Below, in pieces: positions 48,624-61,083 of a stretch of 64,000 nt of DNA (position 1 is the stretch's first letter; each line of letters opens with the position of its first letter). The notes under the pieces were generated by a model. That model saw only the letters and a list, made by a program, of their open reading frames with translations. It searched no databases and was not told the origin of the DNA. The stretch is from Mixophyes australis. Lineage: Eukaryota > Chordata > Amphibia > Anura > Limnodynastidae. Both the position numbers and the translations under genes were made by a program. The stretch covers positions 99,339,771-99,403,770 of the forward strand of contig JAVHZZ010000009.1 of NCBI GenBank assembly GCA_036250195.1, written 5' to 3'.

Positions 48624-48957
48624 GGGCCTATTGAGGACTCCAGAGTCATTAAGGAAAGCAAAGGAAAAAAAAAGTAACTTTAGACCTTGGCAAAACCATG
48701 TTGCTTTAGAGAGGGAAATAAATTTAAAATGTGGGGACAGATTTATAGTTGTGGTAGGGCATGTCCTAGATCAACTTTAAATTTCAGTGTAAAAATAAAG
48801 CGATCAAGTATTTGTGTGGTACATGAAAAGGCAGTGAGTATTTTCCTTACATGCAAAATAATAAACTAAATTGCACCCCTAGCATTGTAACATGGTTTAT
48901 CCAGGATCAAATTTAGTCCTTTTTTTCCCCTTGCTCTCCTTAATGACTCAGGTCCAA
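48624..48957. mobile_element. Palindromic MITE family, diverged copy 3
   Basis: Matches 2646-2976 over AAAACCATGTTGC, ATCAACTTTAAATTTCAGTG, TCAAGTATTTGTGTGGTACA and GCATTGTAACATGG. Ends GGGCCTATTGAGG and TTAATGACTCAGGTCC. Confidence 0.75.
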
Positions 48958-49439
48958 TGACTGTAAGAATGTAATTTAATGTTCACTGTTATCTATATGA
49001 AAATGTATTTTGCCATAACACATAAATGTAAGCTTGTGTTCAATTGTACTTATACATTCAACCAGACAGGATCAATGGGCTTCAACACTTCAAAAATATT
49101 TACAAAGCTTAAACCAATGTGTGTCTGTAGCAAAATCGATGTTTTGTAATATCACATGCATGTTTTGTGCAATTATGCATATATTTATGAGAAATATAGA
49201 GATTTACGTGTCAAGATGACACCATCTACGAAGGGTGATAAAGTTAGCATTTTCTGAAGGGGCGGTGTGGTGATAAGCCCAGAGTTTTCCTTGCTGAATG
49301 CTAACTGATCACATTAGGGCAACTTATTTTGTGCAAATGAGATTTTAGAAAAACAAGATATTATTTAGTTGAATACAGGTCTAGGTATTATCTGTTCTAA
49401 CAGACAATGCACAGCAGAATACCTCCAATACATATGTGA

Positions 49440-49970
49440 AATATAAAGTCCCAAAAGTATTCAATGATTATCATCTGTTAATAATATAGTAATCAATGAC
49501 AACATTGTTTAAAAAAAAAGTGTTTTCTTAATTTTTTTTTCATTGCAAAACATTTATCATGATGTTGTTAATGTCCACTGCATTTTTACAGTTTTACCTG
49601 ATTGCAAACACATGTTCTAGCAGGCATACACAGTTATCACTAGTAATCAGCACTTACACCCAATCTGTAGCTAGTGAAAGTGATACGGCTAAAAAGCACA
49701 TACCTAAGAGATGCCCGGAGCTTGAATTGGATGAATGTGCGTACGCTCGAGTTTGGAATGAGCATACTGTACATTGAATACGTGCATATGCACTTTCACC
49801 TTCTCGTTCCACCCCTTTAATCGTAGGCTGCCAATAGAGCTATTTGTGCTTGAAGATAAATTGGATGTTGCTGCGTTCACTAGCATATGGTCCAGTTCTG
49901 GGCATGTACAGAGCGATTTTACACAAAATGTGACACGTATTGGCATTTATGTTCATTAATATTCAGGCGC
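49440..49970. repeat. R1 foldback repeat copy
   Basis: Shares with 47640-47880 the blocks AGTGATRCGGCTAAAAA, AAGAGATGCC and GAATTGGATGAATGTGCGT. The ends are eroded. Confidence 0.65.
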
Positions 49971-51990
49971 CTTATTTCTTAATTTTGATCTTCATTATGT
50001 CCTAAACTAAAATTCACTTTAATTCATTGGTTGTTGCTGTTGGAAGATCAGCGATATTCGTTGTCTCTGTCCCTGGTGGTCTAGGGCCTGGAAGTGCAAC
50101 ACCACCGGATCCCATCCGTTTCTTTGATGCCGGCTCTCTATACATCCTGCTGATTGTGTCAAGCTGCGTATGTGATTGTGTAACAATGAAGCTGCACTAA
50201 TGTGCAGCATATAATGCCCCAGTGTCTATTTGCTGTGTGCAGTATCTGGCTATCATGTACATATTAATAATAATAAAAATAATAATAATTATTATTAGTA
50301 CATGGCTGTGTAGTACATAATGGCTTATGAGACTGATTATATATAAATAAGCTGTAAACTGTGTTTCACAAGACTCTTGCTGCAAACACCAGCTGCAAGC
50401 TATATACTGTATGTATATATGTATACCCTGCATTAGATATAAGTCTCTGTATCTTGTTAAATAAACCAAAGTTCCTAGTTTCAGTTACAAGCGTGTGTGG
50501 ATTCACCTCGTTCTCACATTCCGCTGACACCTATTACAAGCATCCCCCAATAGGTTATACCAATAGTTAATTCATATGTCTAGCTTTATTGTATCATTTT
50601 ATGTTATTGATGTTTTTGTTTTGTTTTTTAGTACTTGACAAAAGGCAAACATAGATGCAAAGCAACTGGACTGAATTGATCAAAACTGGTTGGCAGCTAT
50701 GGTGACAGTTCACTTTTCTCCACCTGTGCAGAATCAGATGTCTTCTCTAGGTCAACAGATGCTGAATAAATATTTTAGCACTAACAACCAGATTTACATG
50801 CAGCCTATAGTCATTTTTGCTTTAAAATATATAACACTAGCGTTTACACCTGCAACTATTGTGTTATATATTCATTGAGCAAGTACACCACTGGGATAGT
50901 GTGAAGTCAAATTACCATGTCTTGGTTAAAAGCGAACACACAGAACAACTATGTAAAATTGTTGTAAATGTTGTATATTAACACTTTATTCTACGTAATC
51001 CAGAACATTTGGCTTTTTTAAAATCATAATCTACAATATCTGAGAGGGTAACAGATTCTTCAAAATTTTTGCGTGCAGAAATATCTTTATGTTCTTTAAA
51101 GAAGCCAAAATAAAATTTAAAGAAAACATTGAAACGAAAATGTGAAAAAAGTCCTTGTCCATAGTTTACTGGTGCCCAAATGGTTGATATGGAAGTATTT
51201 TAATATATGTTTATAGTCTAGTGTAAAACACGCATAGATGGACATATTTATTTTTTTATATTATGATTTACATATACATAACTTTAGCATGTTTAAATAA
51301 GCAGTTTTTAATCATAATTTGTACACCATTGTGGAGCTACTCACAATCACCTCCAAAACCTATAAGAGATAATACTTGAGCCTGGAGAAGTTTAAATAAA
51401 AGCTTTGCTATGCAGGTTGTCAGAGAAAAGCTGATTAAACAGAACCATGTTTATTTTGTGGATGCTAGAGGGCTGGTGCAATGATACATGATGATAATGA
51501 TGGTGATGATGACAATCAGCAGCATTATCTAACCATTCTGATTGGCTGCTTGTCTGTTGACCATTCCAGCTGATTTTTAAATCATTAGTGTTGTGGCTAT
51601 TTTATATGAAGTCAAGGTCATCTTTTCGTATTACTTAATTGACATTTTGGGCTACTGGAGGAAAGCAGACTCATTTGATTTTAAATATGGAAAGCAACAG
51701 ATATTTGTATTTAATTTAATTTGTATTTGTATTTTGTGTTTGTGTTTAAATACATTTTATTTTGAAAATGCAGTTATGAATACCTGTTCAGACCATATAC
51801 TCTCGTGTGTGTGTGTGTGTGTATATAACATTTAATTACAAGTTTGATCAAGTTTAATGTGATAATGTGAGAAAACTGAGATAGTGAGAACTGGTAATGA
51901 AAAGTTGAGAAGTTCCGTGAACTGAAAGGTAAAGAGAGAAAAACATGCAGAAGATTAATAAAGAACAGTGATGCATAAAACTGTTTGCAA
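49971..51990. other. Unassigned stretch with short simple repeats
   Basis: (AAT)n/(ATT)n foldback at 50263-50299, (GAT)n-like at 51487-51511 and (GT)n at 51806-51824. No gene. Confidence 0.5.
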
Positions 51991-51995
51991 GACTT

Positions 51996-52169
51996 GGGGG
52001 TATATTTACTAAACTGCGGGTTTGAAAAAGTGGTAATGTTGCCTATAGCAAATAAATAGATTCTAGTTGTCATTTTGTATAATGTAATAAATAAATATCT
52101 AGAATCTCATTGGTTGCTATAGACAACATCTCCACTTTTTCAAACCTGCAGTTTAGTAAACCTAGCCCT
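51996..52169. mobile_element. Foldback MITE (TTTACTAAACTGCGGG family), uninterrupted copy
   Basis: About 38-bp inverted ends (GGGTATATTTACTAAACTGC and the complement of GCAGTTTAGTAAACCTAGCCC) continue into TTTGAAAAAGTGG / CCACTTTTTCAAA. Interior matches 19337-19640. Confidence 0.85.
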
Positions 52170-53817
52170 TAGCCTTTCTGGGAGCAGGGCTGTCAGTTAG
52201 GCAAAATAGATCTTAGGAAGGCTAACATAGATTGTAATGGGAAAATGAACAACAGAAGTGCAAAATGTGCATTTTTGCACCAATTGGCACACACTAAGCA
52301 GATGTAATGTAGACAACTTGTTCTGTGCAAAGACTCAACCTTGTGGAAAACCTGATTACACTGGATTTTCGATGTGTCATTTGTCTAGCTTTGTCTTGAT
52401 ACACACAGAAAATAAATTTGTCATTTCAAATGACTAAACCTGCATGCGGACTCTGTATTGGTGCGTCTCTATGAAATAATCTTCTATTAACATTACTGTT
52501 CTGAAGCAGGTGGATCTGTTCATAGTGGTAACACTGCAAAAGTGTCAAAATTGGGAGAAACTTCTTACCAATGTTGATCAAAAGTATCAGTTAAAATGTT
52601 GTTGAACATATCGCAAATTGTCTAACAATCGGAGCTATAGGAAATTTCCTCCACTACTAATAACTGACATGAATTAGGAAAGTGATACTCTGGCAAACCT
52701 CTAAAACTAGTATAGTGTTATGTTGAGCTGGACACATTTAAGCTAATCATCATCATTACGAGTTCATAACTTACACCAGTGGTCGAGCATCTACAAGTTT
52801 CCTATCTTCTGACATGTGCATGTGGATCTGAGTCTCAGGCTACATAAGTCGCATTTGCTCCAAAACATCCTTACACACCCCCTCCTTCCCCCGTTCCACC
52901 TCTTCAATTGTAAGAGGCTGTAAGCAGTCGTAAGCGCAAGATGAGACAGTCTACATACGGTCACAACTGTAACTAGTACTTGGTGGGCTTGCAGAAGCGT
53001 TCAACTCTACATGAGCCCCTAAGTTGTTATATTTACTAGAATTACAAAGTTGTGTTATTTTTAAAAAAAATATATATATATTTTGTATCCCATTGCAAAT
53101 ATATATTTTCAGTTATATATCAAAGTGTGTCTTGTTTATTTGTACTGCGAAATTATTTGCTCATCTCCTGCACTCTCATTTGTAGAGATCATTTGCAAAT
53201 TAGTGTATCTAAATAAAAAAGTATTAGAAATAGCCATGAAAAGGAAAGAATTGCCTGTGAAAACTGCTGGTGCGGAATTTCTTCAGAGCCATAATTGGAT
53301 ACTATAGTGACATTCTTAACTGATACTTGTTAAATGTTAATTTTCTCTTGCTCCCTGTGTTTTAAAGCATCAACCTCTCAGACTTGACTTGTGGCATAAA
53401 ATATATTTTTATATCATTAATCCTGCAAAAATATTTCATGACTGTATTGAAGAATGTTTTAAGCAATGCCATTCACATCTGTTACAAGAGTGTTGTGTAT
53501 GAAGAAAAGTAATCAACAAAATGGAGCATTTCTTAAATGACTGTTCCATTGAGCTATTCATTTAATAAAGCATTCCATACTGCCCCCATCTACATCAGTC
53601 TGTGTCAGACATGTACACCAAAGAAATAACATTTCTGTTTCCTACTATTGTGTTAAAATATTCTTGTTCACATTCTAAAAAGTCTGATTAAATATAATAT
53701 TGTCAAACAATATAAGTATTTGTTAAATTGTTAGTTATACTGATAATGGTTATGTGATATATTATTCAAAGATACAGCCAATTTACTTTAGAAAAAATGT
53801 ACACATTTTAACTTCAA
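52170..53817. other. Mostly unassigned; weak R1-like part
   Basis: 52760-53000 shares CGTTCCACCTCTTCAATTGTA-like sequence with R1 copies. The rest is unrecognised. Confidence 0.4.
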
Positions 53818-54370
53818 TAGTCTTTTTATTGATTTTCAAAAAACTAAGTGATAAAAAAGCAAAAAAGGGGGGTAAGGGAAGGACAGAGTACATAGGGGAC
53901 AGGGGGGAATAAAAATTGTACCCATGTTAAAACCACCCTAACCTCTAATTGCAAAGTTTTCCCATATGACTTATCTAATAGTCACAGAGAAATGTATATA
54001 ACATGTACATACATTTGCTACATTATATGACATTAGCTGTTATAATCAACAGCCCATTTAAAGCATCGCTATTGTTTTGGCTATTTTCCAGATAAGCCCA
54101 TCTCCTCTTGATTGTTACAAATTCTCACTCACACCTTAATCTCCAGCAATTCTCTCCCTGACTGCAGATAAAAATTCTGTATTATACCAGACATTTCTTA
54201 AGAGGTGAAGAAGGTGGAAGGAAAAGGAGAAAGGGGAGGAAGCAGAAAGGACTACTCACATATCCCTCCAGTGTGTAATTAAATTCACTGTCTCCAAATC
54301 TGAAGGTAGATCATAAAAACATTTACATTCATGCACACAGGATGACAAAGCAAATTGGGTAAATATCCTT
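53818..54370 (-). mobile_element. Possible minus-strand 3' end of a LINE (L1/Tx1-like)
   Basis: The minus strand ends ...TTTTGAAAATCAATAAAAAGAC, that is, AATAAA close to the terminus, after C-rich tracts. The plus strand shows the usual T-rich start followed by AAGGGGGGTAAGGGAAGGA. No coding sequence is present to confirm it. Confidence 0.3.
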
Positions 54371-54686
54371 TTAGCGAATTACAACTTTTTTTTTTTCTCC
54401 TAATATAAACCCTGTTTCAACATCATTTGCTCTTATTCTTAAATAATCATGAAAATAAGGAGGTGTCACATTTGTATTCTTTACATTGGCCAATGCATGT
54501 TTAAGGATTACATTGGATTACATGAATTACATTCTTTACTTTGGCCAATTGCTTTATGGATGACAAAAAACACCCCCATTGAAACAGATGCCTGATGTTC
54601 ACCATTTCCAAGATCATGTGAAAACTAGGTTGGGCGGCATCAAGGGAAATATCTGTAGACAATCGTTAAACCTAAAATAGTCACTA

Positions 54687-54760
54687 AGGACCTGATTTTG
54701 AGTTAAGGAGCAAAGGAAAAACAAGATGCAAATTTGCACCTGGACAAACCATGTTAGAAT
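54687..54760. mobile_element. Palindromic MITE family, copy cut by hAT A2
   Basis: GGACCTGATTTTGAGTTAAG and TGCACCTGGACAAACCATGT correspond to the left arm of the 48624 copy. The sequence stops exactly where the hAT terminus TAGAGATGCTC starts. Confidence 0.7.
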
Positions 54761-55080
54761 TAGAGATGCTCAGGCTCGGTTTCCCCGAGATCCGAACACA
54801 CCCGAACTTAGCAGATCCGAGTACCAAGCCGAGACGATTCGGTACTTTCGCGCTTTTTCGGAATTGAAAACGAGGCAAAACATCATTATGTTGTCGGATC
54901 TCGCGAGTTTTGGATTCTACAAGTACCGCCCTCCATGGCAATCTAGTGCCATTTCACAGAGGGAAACAGAAGGGGTAGCACAGTCTGTAGAGCAGTTGGG
55001 CAGCGTCATATGTAGAATAGAAAGAGGAGGGGGTAGCAGTGTTCTTCAAAGTCTACAGTGACATTCAGGAGAGCTCCATT

Positions 55081-55437
55081 GCTTCATTGCTGAAATAGAA
55101 TTACTAGGTCTGGCAGGCTTGGTTTTCTAAATCTGCAGTTTCATAATGTACAGTGTTATATAGGTAGCACACAAAAAGGAGAGCTCCATTGCTCCATTGC
55201 TAATTGTCATTGCTGAAATACAAATACTAGGATACTAGCGCTGGCAGGCTTGGTGTAAATCTGCAGTCACATTGTACTGTGCTATATAGGTAACACACAA
55301 AGAGGAGAGCTCCAATGCTCCATTGCTAATTAACATTGCTGAAATACAATTACTAGGGCTGGCAGGCTTGGTTTAAATCTGCAGTCAACTTGTACGATGT
55401 TATATAGGTTACACACAAAGAGGAGAGCTCCATTACT
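55081..55437. repeat. hAT subterminal tandem array, left part
   Basis: Three units of about 118-131 bp built on CTGGCAGGCTTGG, ATCTGCAGTC, GGTTACACACAAAGAGGAGA and GCTCCATTGCT, anchored at 55111, 55242 and 55360. Confidence 0.9.
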
Positions 55438-58400
55438 ATGGATTACTATGAATCCCATTACTAGGGATTACTATGTAGCAGTGTGCCTGCATTAAAGAAG
55501 CCTGTCCTGAGTGAAGATATATCTGAGAGACCTTATGGAGAGCAGAAAGGAAGAGGAAACACCAGAGTATTATAGCCGACGGGCTCCGCTGATCCTGACG
55601 CCGTCCGCTGCTACTTTCTCTGCCTGAAGTTCTTCCTGTGTTCTCCTCTGTTCTGCTCTGAGGACCCTGATGCCGACCGCTGCTGATCTCTCCACTGATC
55701 TCCACGTGTGGCGCTGACTCCAGCTCCACGTGCTGCTCCGTCTTCCTGATGCTGTCTTCGGTCACCGGCCTCCTCGCTGCCACGTCTGGTCTCCAACCTC
55801 CATCCCTTACCAACAGTGTGCTGCTCTTTCTCCTCCGCCTGCACTGGTCCCGCTGCTGTCTCCAACTGCCCCGGTCCGGACGCCTGCTGCTCCAGTTCCA
55901 GCCCCTGATCATGCTCCTCCAGTTCCTGATGCTGTCTCCAGCTGCCCTTGTAGCTGCCCTCCACGCGGCACTGCTCCGGTCCTGATGCTCTCTCCTGCTG
56001 CCGATCTGAAGCCTCTCAACGCTGCCTTACTCTCCACAACCATCTCACCGTCTCCCCGGGCCTGTGACTCTGCCTCACCGCCTCAGCGTGGTTCTTGTCC
56101 TTACCGTGACTCTCCTGAATCTCTGGTCTACCTGGACTTTCCTGCCTTGGACCCTGTACCTCCCTGGACTCCCGGTCTCCCTGGACTTTCCTGCCCCGGA
56201 CCCGGTTACCGGCTCTCTGCAGCCCTACATAATTTTCGCCACCTTGTTTTCATTTCAAACTTACCTTAAGCTTATTTTATCCTTAGTTTAACCTTACTTT
56301 ACTGCTATTTAATTTTTTGTGTTTTCATTTCTAACTTACCGTTAGCTCATTTTAACCTTAGTTTAACCTTATTTTACTGCAATTTATTTTATTGTATTGT
56401 ACTGTATTTTATATTAATTATTCTATCTTAATTATTGTATTTTATTTGCATTTTTAACTTTCTCCATTTTATTTTAATTCTTTACGGCACTTTATATTGC
56501 TTCTGCGACCGCCTTTTTGTTCTTGCTCCATTCCTTTCTCTCTTACAGTCTTATCTTTGTCTTTGTCCTACTTTGTTCTGTCAATCCCTAATCTAATTTA
56601 GCTTAATCTAACTAGTTTAATTTTACTAAGTCTTTGTTTTACTTTACTCCCTCTATCCTTACTCTAACTAAGCCTCTTATCTGCTCTGGTCCATTTCTGT
56701 CTCCCTTTGCTGCCATCACCTCTGTGTTAATTACCCTTGCCCCTTCTATTATTCCCCGTCCATCCCTGTCCCTCACCATGCCACCCCGCTCCTTTCCTAT
56801 ACCCATCCTCTCCCCCAGCCCCCTTCTCTCACCCATCTCTTGCTGCCCCACCCCTCACCCTCCCCTAACTCTATCAACCCTGACAATCTCATCCGCATCT
56901 CCCCTCTTCCCTCCCTCCCCTTCTCATGTGCCCTCTGGAACTCCAGGTCCATCCGTAACAAACTGGCCTCCATCCATGACCTCTTCATCTCCAACTCTCT
57001 AAATCTTTTTGCCATCACCGAAACCTGGCTTACTTCTTTTGACACTGCCTCACCTGCCGCCCTCTCCTATGGGGGCCTCTCCTTCACCCACTCCACCAGA
57101 CTGGATGAGCGTCCAGGAGGTGGAGTGGGTCTCCTCCTTTCCCCCAACTGCACTTTTCGGGTCATTCCCACTTTACCTTCCCTCTCCTTCTCTTCCTTTG
57201 AAGTACACTTCATCCGGCTCTTCTCCCCCATCCACCTCCGTGTCTCAGTCATCTACCGTCCCCCAGGCCCCTCCTCCCTTTTCCTTGACAACTTCGCTTC
57301 ATGGCTCCCCCACTACCTTTCCTCTGACCTTCCCTCCATCATACTTGGTGACTTTAATATTCCTATTGACAACTGTTCTGACCCCGCCACCATCAAACTT
57401 CTTGCCCTCTCCTCCTCCCTAGGCCTCACTCAGTGGACCTCTTCCCCCACCCACTGTCTTGGTCACTCCCTTGACCTTGTCTTCTCTCACCTCTGTGATC
57501 TCTCTGACTTCTCCAACTCATCCTTCCTACTCTCTGACCACCATCTCCTCTCCTTCACTCTGTCCTCCTCCCCTGCTCCTGCCTTGCCCAAAGCCACCCA
57601 CACCAGGCGCAACCTTGACGCTATTGACCATACCTCCTTGTCCTCCTCTCTTGAAAATCTCCTATCACCCCTTCCCTCCCTGGTCTGTCCTGACCAGGCG
57701 TCCTCCCTCTACAATCTCTCCCTCTCTACTGCCCTGGATGCTGTCGCCCCGGCCTCTACTGTCAGAAGACGCCGCATTATTCCCCAGCCCTGGCACTCGA
57801 AACTCACCCGCTTCCTCCAAAAGTGCTCTCGCACTGCTGAACGCCTCTGGAGGAAATCTCGTTCCCTGGCCGACTTCCTTCACTTTAAATTGATCCTCTC
57901 TTCTTTCTGCTCCGCCCTCTCCCTCGCCAAACAATCCTTCTTTAAGTCCCTCATTTCTTCTCAGTCCTCCAATCCCCGCCGCCTCTTTGCCACCTTCAAC
58001 TCCCTACTCTCCCCCCCACCCCCTTCTGTCCCGTCTTCCCTGTCCGCTTCTGACTTTGCCATCTTTTTCTCTTCCAAAATTGAGAACATCTCCTCCTCCC
58101 CTTCTCCCGCCTCCCTCTTCGCTTCACCTCCCACCAACACCCAACTCTGGTGCTCCTTCGGCCCTACAACAGGTGAAGAAGTTCGCTCTCTCATTCTTTC
58201 CTCTCCACCCTCTACCTGCCCTCTCGATCCCATCCCCTCTCACCTACTTCGCTCTCTTTCTCCCACTGCCTGCTCTTACCTCGCTCACCTTTTCAACCTA
58301 TCACTCTCCTCTGGTGTAGTACCCCTCTCATTTAAACATGCTCTCATCTCTCCTATCCTCAAGAAACCCAATCTCGACCCCACATCTCTTGCCAACTATC

Positions 58401-59979
58401 GCCCTATCTCTCTTCTCCCCTATGCCTCTAAATTACTTGAGCGAATTGTCTGCAGCCGCCTAACCAGGCACCTCTCGGACAATTCCCTCTTTGACCCTCT
58501 CCAATCCGGCTACCGCCTCCTCATCTCTACCGAAACTGCCCTGGCCAAGGTTACTAATGATCTCCTATCGGCCAAATCCAAGGGTCATTTCTTCCTACTC
58601 ATCCTCCTTGACCTTTCCGCAGCCTTTGACACCGTGGATCACCCCCTCCTGCTGCAAACTCTTCTCTCTCTCGGCCTCTCTGGTTCCTCCTCCCCCTACC
58701 CTCTCGCTGTAGGAGTCCCACAGGGCTCCGTTCTCGGCCCTCTACTCTTTTCGCTCTATACTTCCTCCCTTGGTGCTCTCATCTCCTCCTTTGGCCTTCA
58801 GTATCACCTTTATGCTGATGACATTCAACTTTACATCTCTTCACCTGATCTTTCCTCCACCCTCCTCGCTCAGGTATCTGACTGCCTCTCCGCCATCTCC
58901 TCCTGGATGTCGGAGCGCTTTCTCAAAATCAACATTTCCAAAACTGCACTCATTGTCTTTCCTCCTCCCAGCCTCCATTCCCACCATGACCTCTCTCCAT
59001 TGTCGTTAACAACACCACCATCTCCTCTGTCACCCAACTCCACTGCTTGGGTGTCACCCTTGACTCCTTTCTCTCTTTAGCCCCCCACATTCATTCTCTT
59101 GCCAAAGCCAGTCGCTTCCAACTACGCAACATTGCCCGCATCCGTCCCTTTCTCTCTCAGGAGGCCACCAAAACCATCATACACGCACTCATCATCTTCC
59201 GCCTGGATTACTGCAACCTCCTCCTCACCGGCCTCCCCCACTCCCGTCTCTCCCCCTCCGCTCTATACTCAATGCGGCCACAAGACTCATCTACCTTTCA
59301 CGCCGCTCCTCCTCTGCCTCCCCTCTCTGCCTTGCCCTACACTGGCTCCCCTTCCCCTACAGAATTCTTTTCAAACTCCTCACCACCACTTACAAGGCTC
59401 TCTCCCACTCTATTGCCCCTTATATCTCTAACCTCCTCTCCATTCACACTCCCACCCGCTCCCTGCGCTCGGCCAATGACCGCCGCCTCTCCTCCACTCT
59501 GATCACCTCTTCCCATTCCAGAATCCAGGACTTTTCCCGTGCAGCCCCCCTTCACTGGAATGACCTCCCTCGCTCCATCCGCCTCTCTCCTACTCTGTGC
59601 TCCTTCAAATGTGCACTCAAAACTCACCTCTTTCTCAAAGCCTACCAACCATCCACTTAACTCCCATCTCCTCCACTCATTCTCCCCTCTCTCCCATTCC
59701 CTTAACTGGCTCCTCTTGTGCCTGGTCTGTTTAACCCTCCCTTAGGATGTAAGCTTGCTTGAGCAGGGCCTTCTTCCCTCCTGTCTCCTTACCCGTTCTT
59801 CTGCTCCGTGTCTATTGCATCTGCCTGCCTGGAGTTTCTGAAGTATTGGTACCTTTTGTTTATTGTTCTGTACTGTTATACCCTGTATAGTCTACTGTTT
59901 GTACTATGTGCGGCGCTGCGGAAACCTTGTGGCGCCTAACAAATAAATGATGATAATAATAATAATAATAATAATAATA
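55438..59979 (+). mobile_element. L2-type LINE, nearly full length
   Basis: 4,542 bp, GC- and pyrimidine-rich, with ATTACT on both sides (55432-55437 and 59980-59985); the uninterrupted array units have ATTGCT at this place. The order is a GC-rich 5' region (55438-56600), a T-rich spacer, ORF2 (endonuclease and reverse transcriptase), a 3' UTR with GATGTAAGCTTGCTTGAGCA, and a (TAA)n-type tail after AAATAAATGATGATAA. No poly(A) tail, as usual for L2. Broken ORF2, so not autonomous now. Confidence 0.85.
56840..59660 (+). pseudogene. L2 ORF2: AP endonuclease and reverse transcriptase, frameshifted
   Basis: The first 746 codons (to 59080) carry the AP-endonuclease motifs in order: NSRSIRNK (residues 34-41), ETWL (61-64), IYRPPG (138-143), LGDFN (169-173), LDLVF (211-215) and SDHH (232-235). 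Reverse-transcriptase motifs follow: [11 protein letters not shown] (517-527), [11 protein letters not shown] (591-601), [13 protein letters not shown] (625-637) and YADDIQLY (658-665) with the catalytic Asp pair. About 20-25 residues normally found between LGLSGS and PLAVGVPQG are absent, an in-frame deletion near 58690. A frameshift near 58990-59046 moves to [20 protein letters not shown], and another near 59250 to the C-terminal LITSSHSRIQDFSRAAPLHW, ending TAA at 59658-59660. Long overlapping frames on both strands here are shadows of its C/T-rich codons. Confidence 0.85.
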
Positions 59980-59980
59980 A

Positions 59981-60640
59981 TTACTCCATTGCTAATTGTC
60001 ATGATGAAATACAATTACTAAGGCTGGCAGGCTTGGTGTAAATCTGCAGTCAAATTGTACGATGTCATATACGTTACACACAAAGAGGAGTACTTCATTG
60101 CTAATTGTCATTGCTGAAATACAAATACTGGGGCTGGCAGACTTGGTGTAAATCTGCATTCAAATTGTACGGTGTTATATATGTTGCACACAAAGAGGAG
60201 AACTCCATTGCTAATTGTCATTTCTGAAATACAAATACTAGAGCTGGCAGGCTTGGACTTCTGAATTTTCAGTCAAATTGTACGGTGTTATATAGGTTAC
60301 ACACAAAGAGGAGAGCTCCATTCCTCCATTGCTAATTGTCATTGCTGAAATACAAATACTAGGGCTGGCAGGCTTGGCCTTTTGAATAAGGAGTCAAATC
60401 GTACAATGTTATATAGGTTAAACACAAAGAGGACAGCTCCCTTGCTCCATTGCTAATTGTCATTGCTGAAATACAAATAATAGGGCTGGCACGCTTGGTT
60501 TTCTGAATTAGCCGTCATATTGTATGGTGTTATATAGGTTACACACAAAGAGGAGAGCTCCATTGCTCCAGTACTAAATGTCATTGCTGAAATAGAAATA
60601 ATAGGGCTGGCAGGCTTGGTCTAAATCTGCAGTTACATTT
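59981..60640. repeat. hAT subterminal tandem array, right part
   Basis: Six units anchored by TGGCAGGCTTGG at 60025, 60135, 60245, 60366, 60487 and 60609 (period 110-122 bp). This continues the array interrupted by the L2. Confidence 0.9.
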
Positions 60641-61060
60641 TACTGTACCATAGCTCACTCAGAAACAGGAGGGGTGGCATTGTTCTTGTAAATCTCCAGT
60701 CTCAGTCATGGTGATATTAATCTCTACCTCATGTGCTAAAGCTTATGTTCAAGTGCATAGTGGTTTTAAGTCAGGGAAGCAAAAATGTAAATAAAAAGCT
60801 TATACCTTTATAAAGAAACAATAGCTTCTTTAATAAAGGTAAAAGTTTACTGTAGAAAAAGATAAAATTACCAAGATACCAGTCTACTCAAAATATTACC
60901 AAGCATACCAGCATCAGCTAGCTCCCTTCTCTCAGCTAGATTTCAGGACCTGCCATTCACACTATCATCATAAACAACCCCATCAGTTTTACATCATACT
61001 CAAACAATACTAATGCATCCCCGCTGGAATCCACCATCACAGAAGTAATTGCCGGAAATG
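60641..61060 (-). mobile_element. hAT A2 3' region
   Basis: Matches 42050-42170 and 42830-43140 of copy A1, including CTCAGAAACAGGAGGGGTGGCA, TTTAAGTCAGGGAA and AATATTACCAAGCATACCAG. It also shows the empty site of the solo LTR carried by A1. Confidence 0.8.
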
Positions 61061-61083
61061 GACTTCCTCATATAATTTGTAGT

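Noticed and set aside
55436..56291. Long frames on both strands upstream of the L2 ORF2 as an ORF1
   Set aside because: Pro/Ser/Leu- or Arg/Gly-rich readings of GC-rich DNA with no L2 ORF1 motif. Kept as part of the L2 5' region only.
57009..58319. Overlapping frames within L2 ORF2 on both strands
   Set aside because: Shadows of the C/T-rich ORF2 codons.
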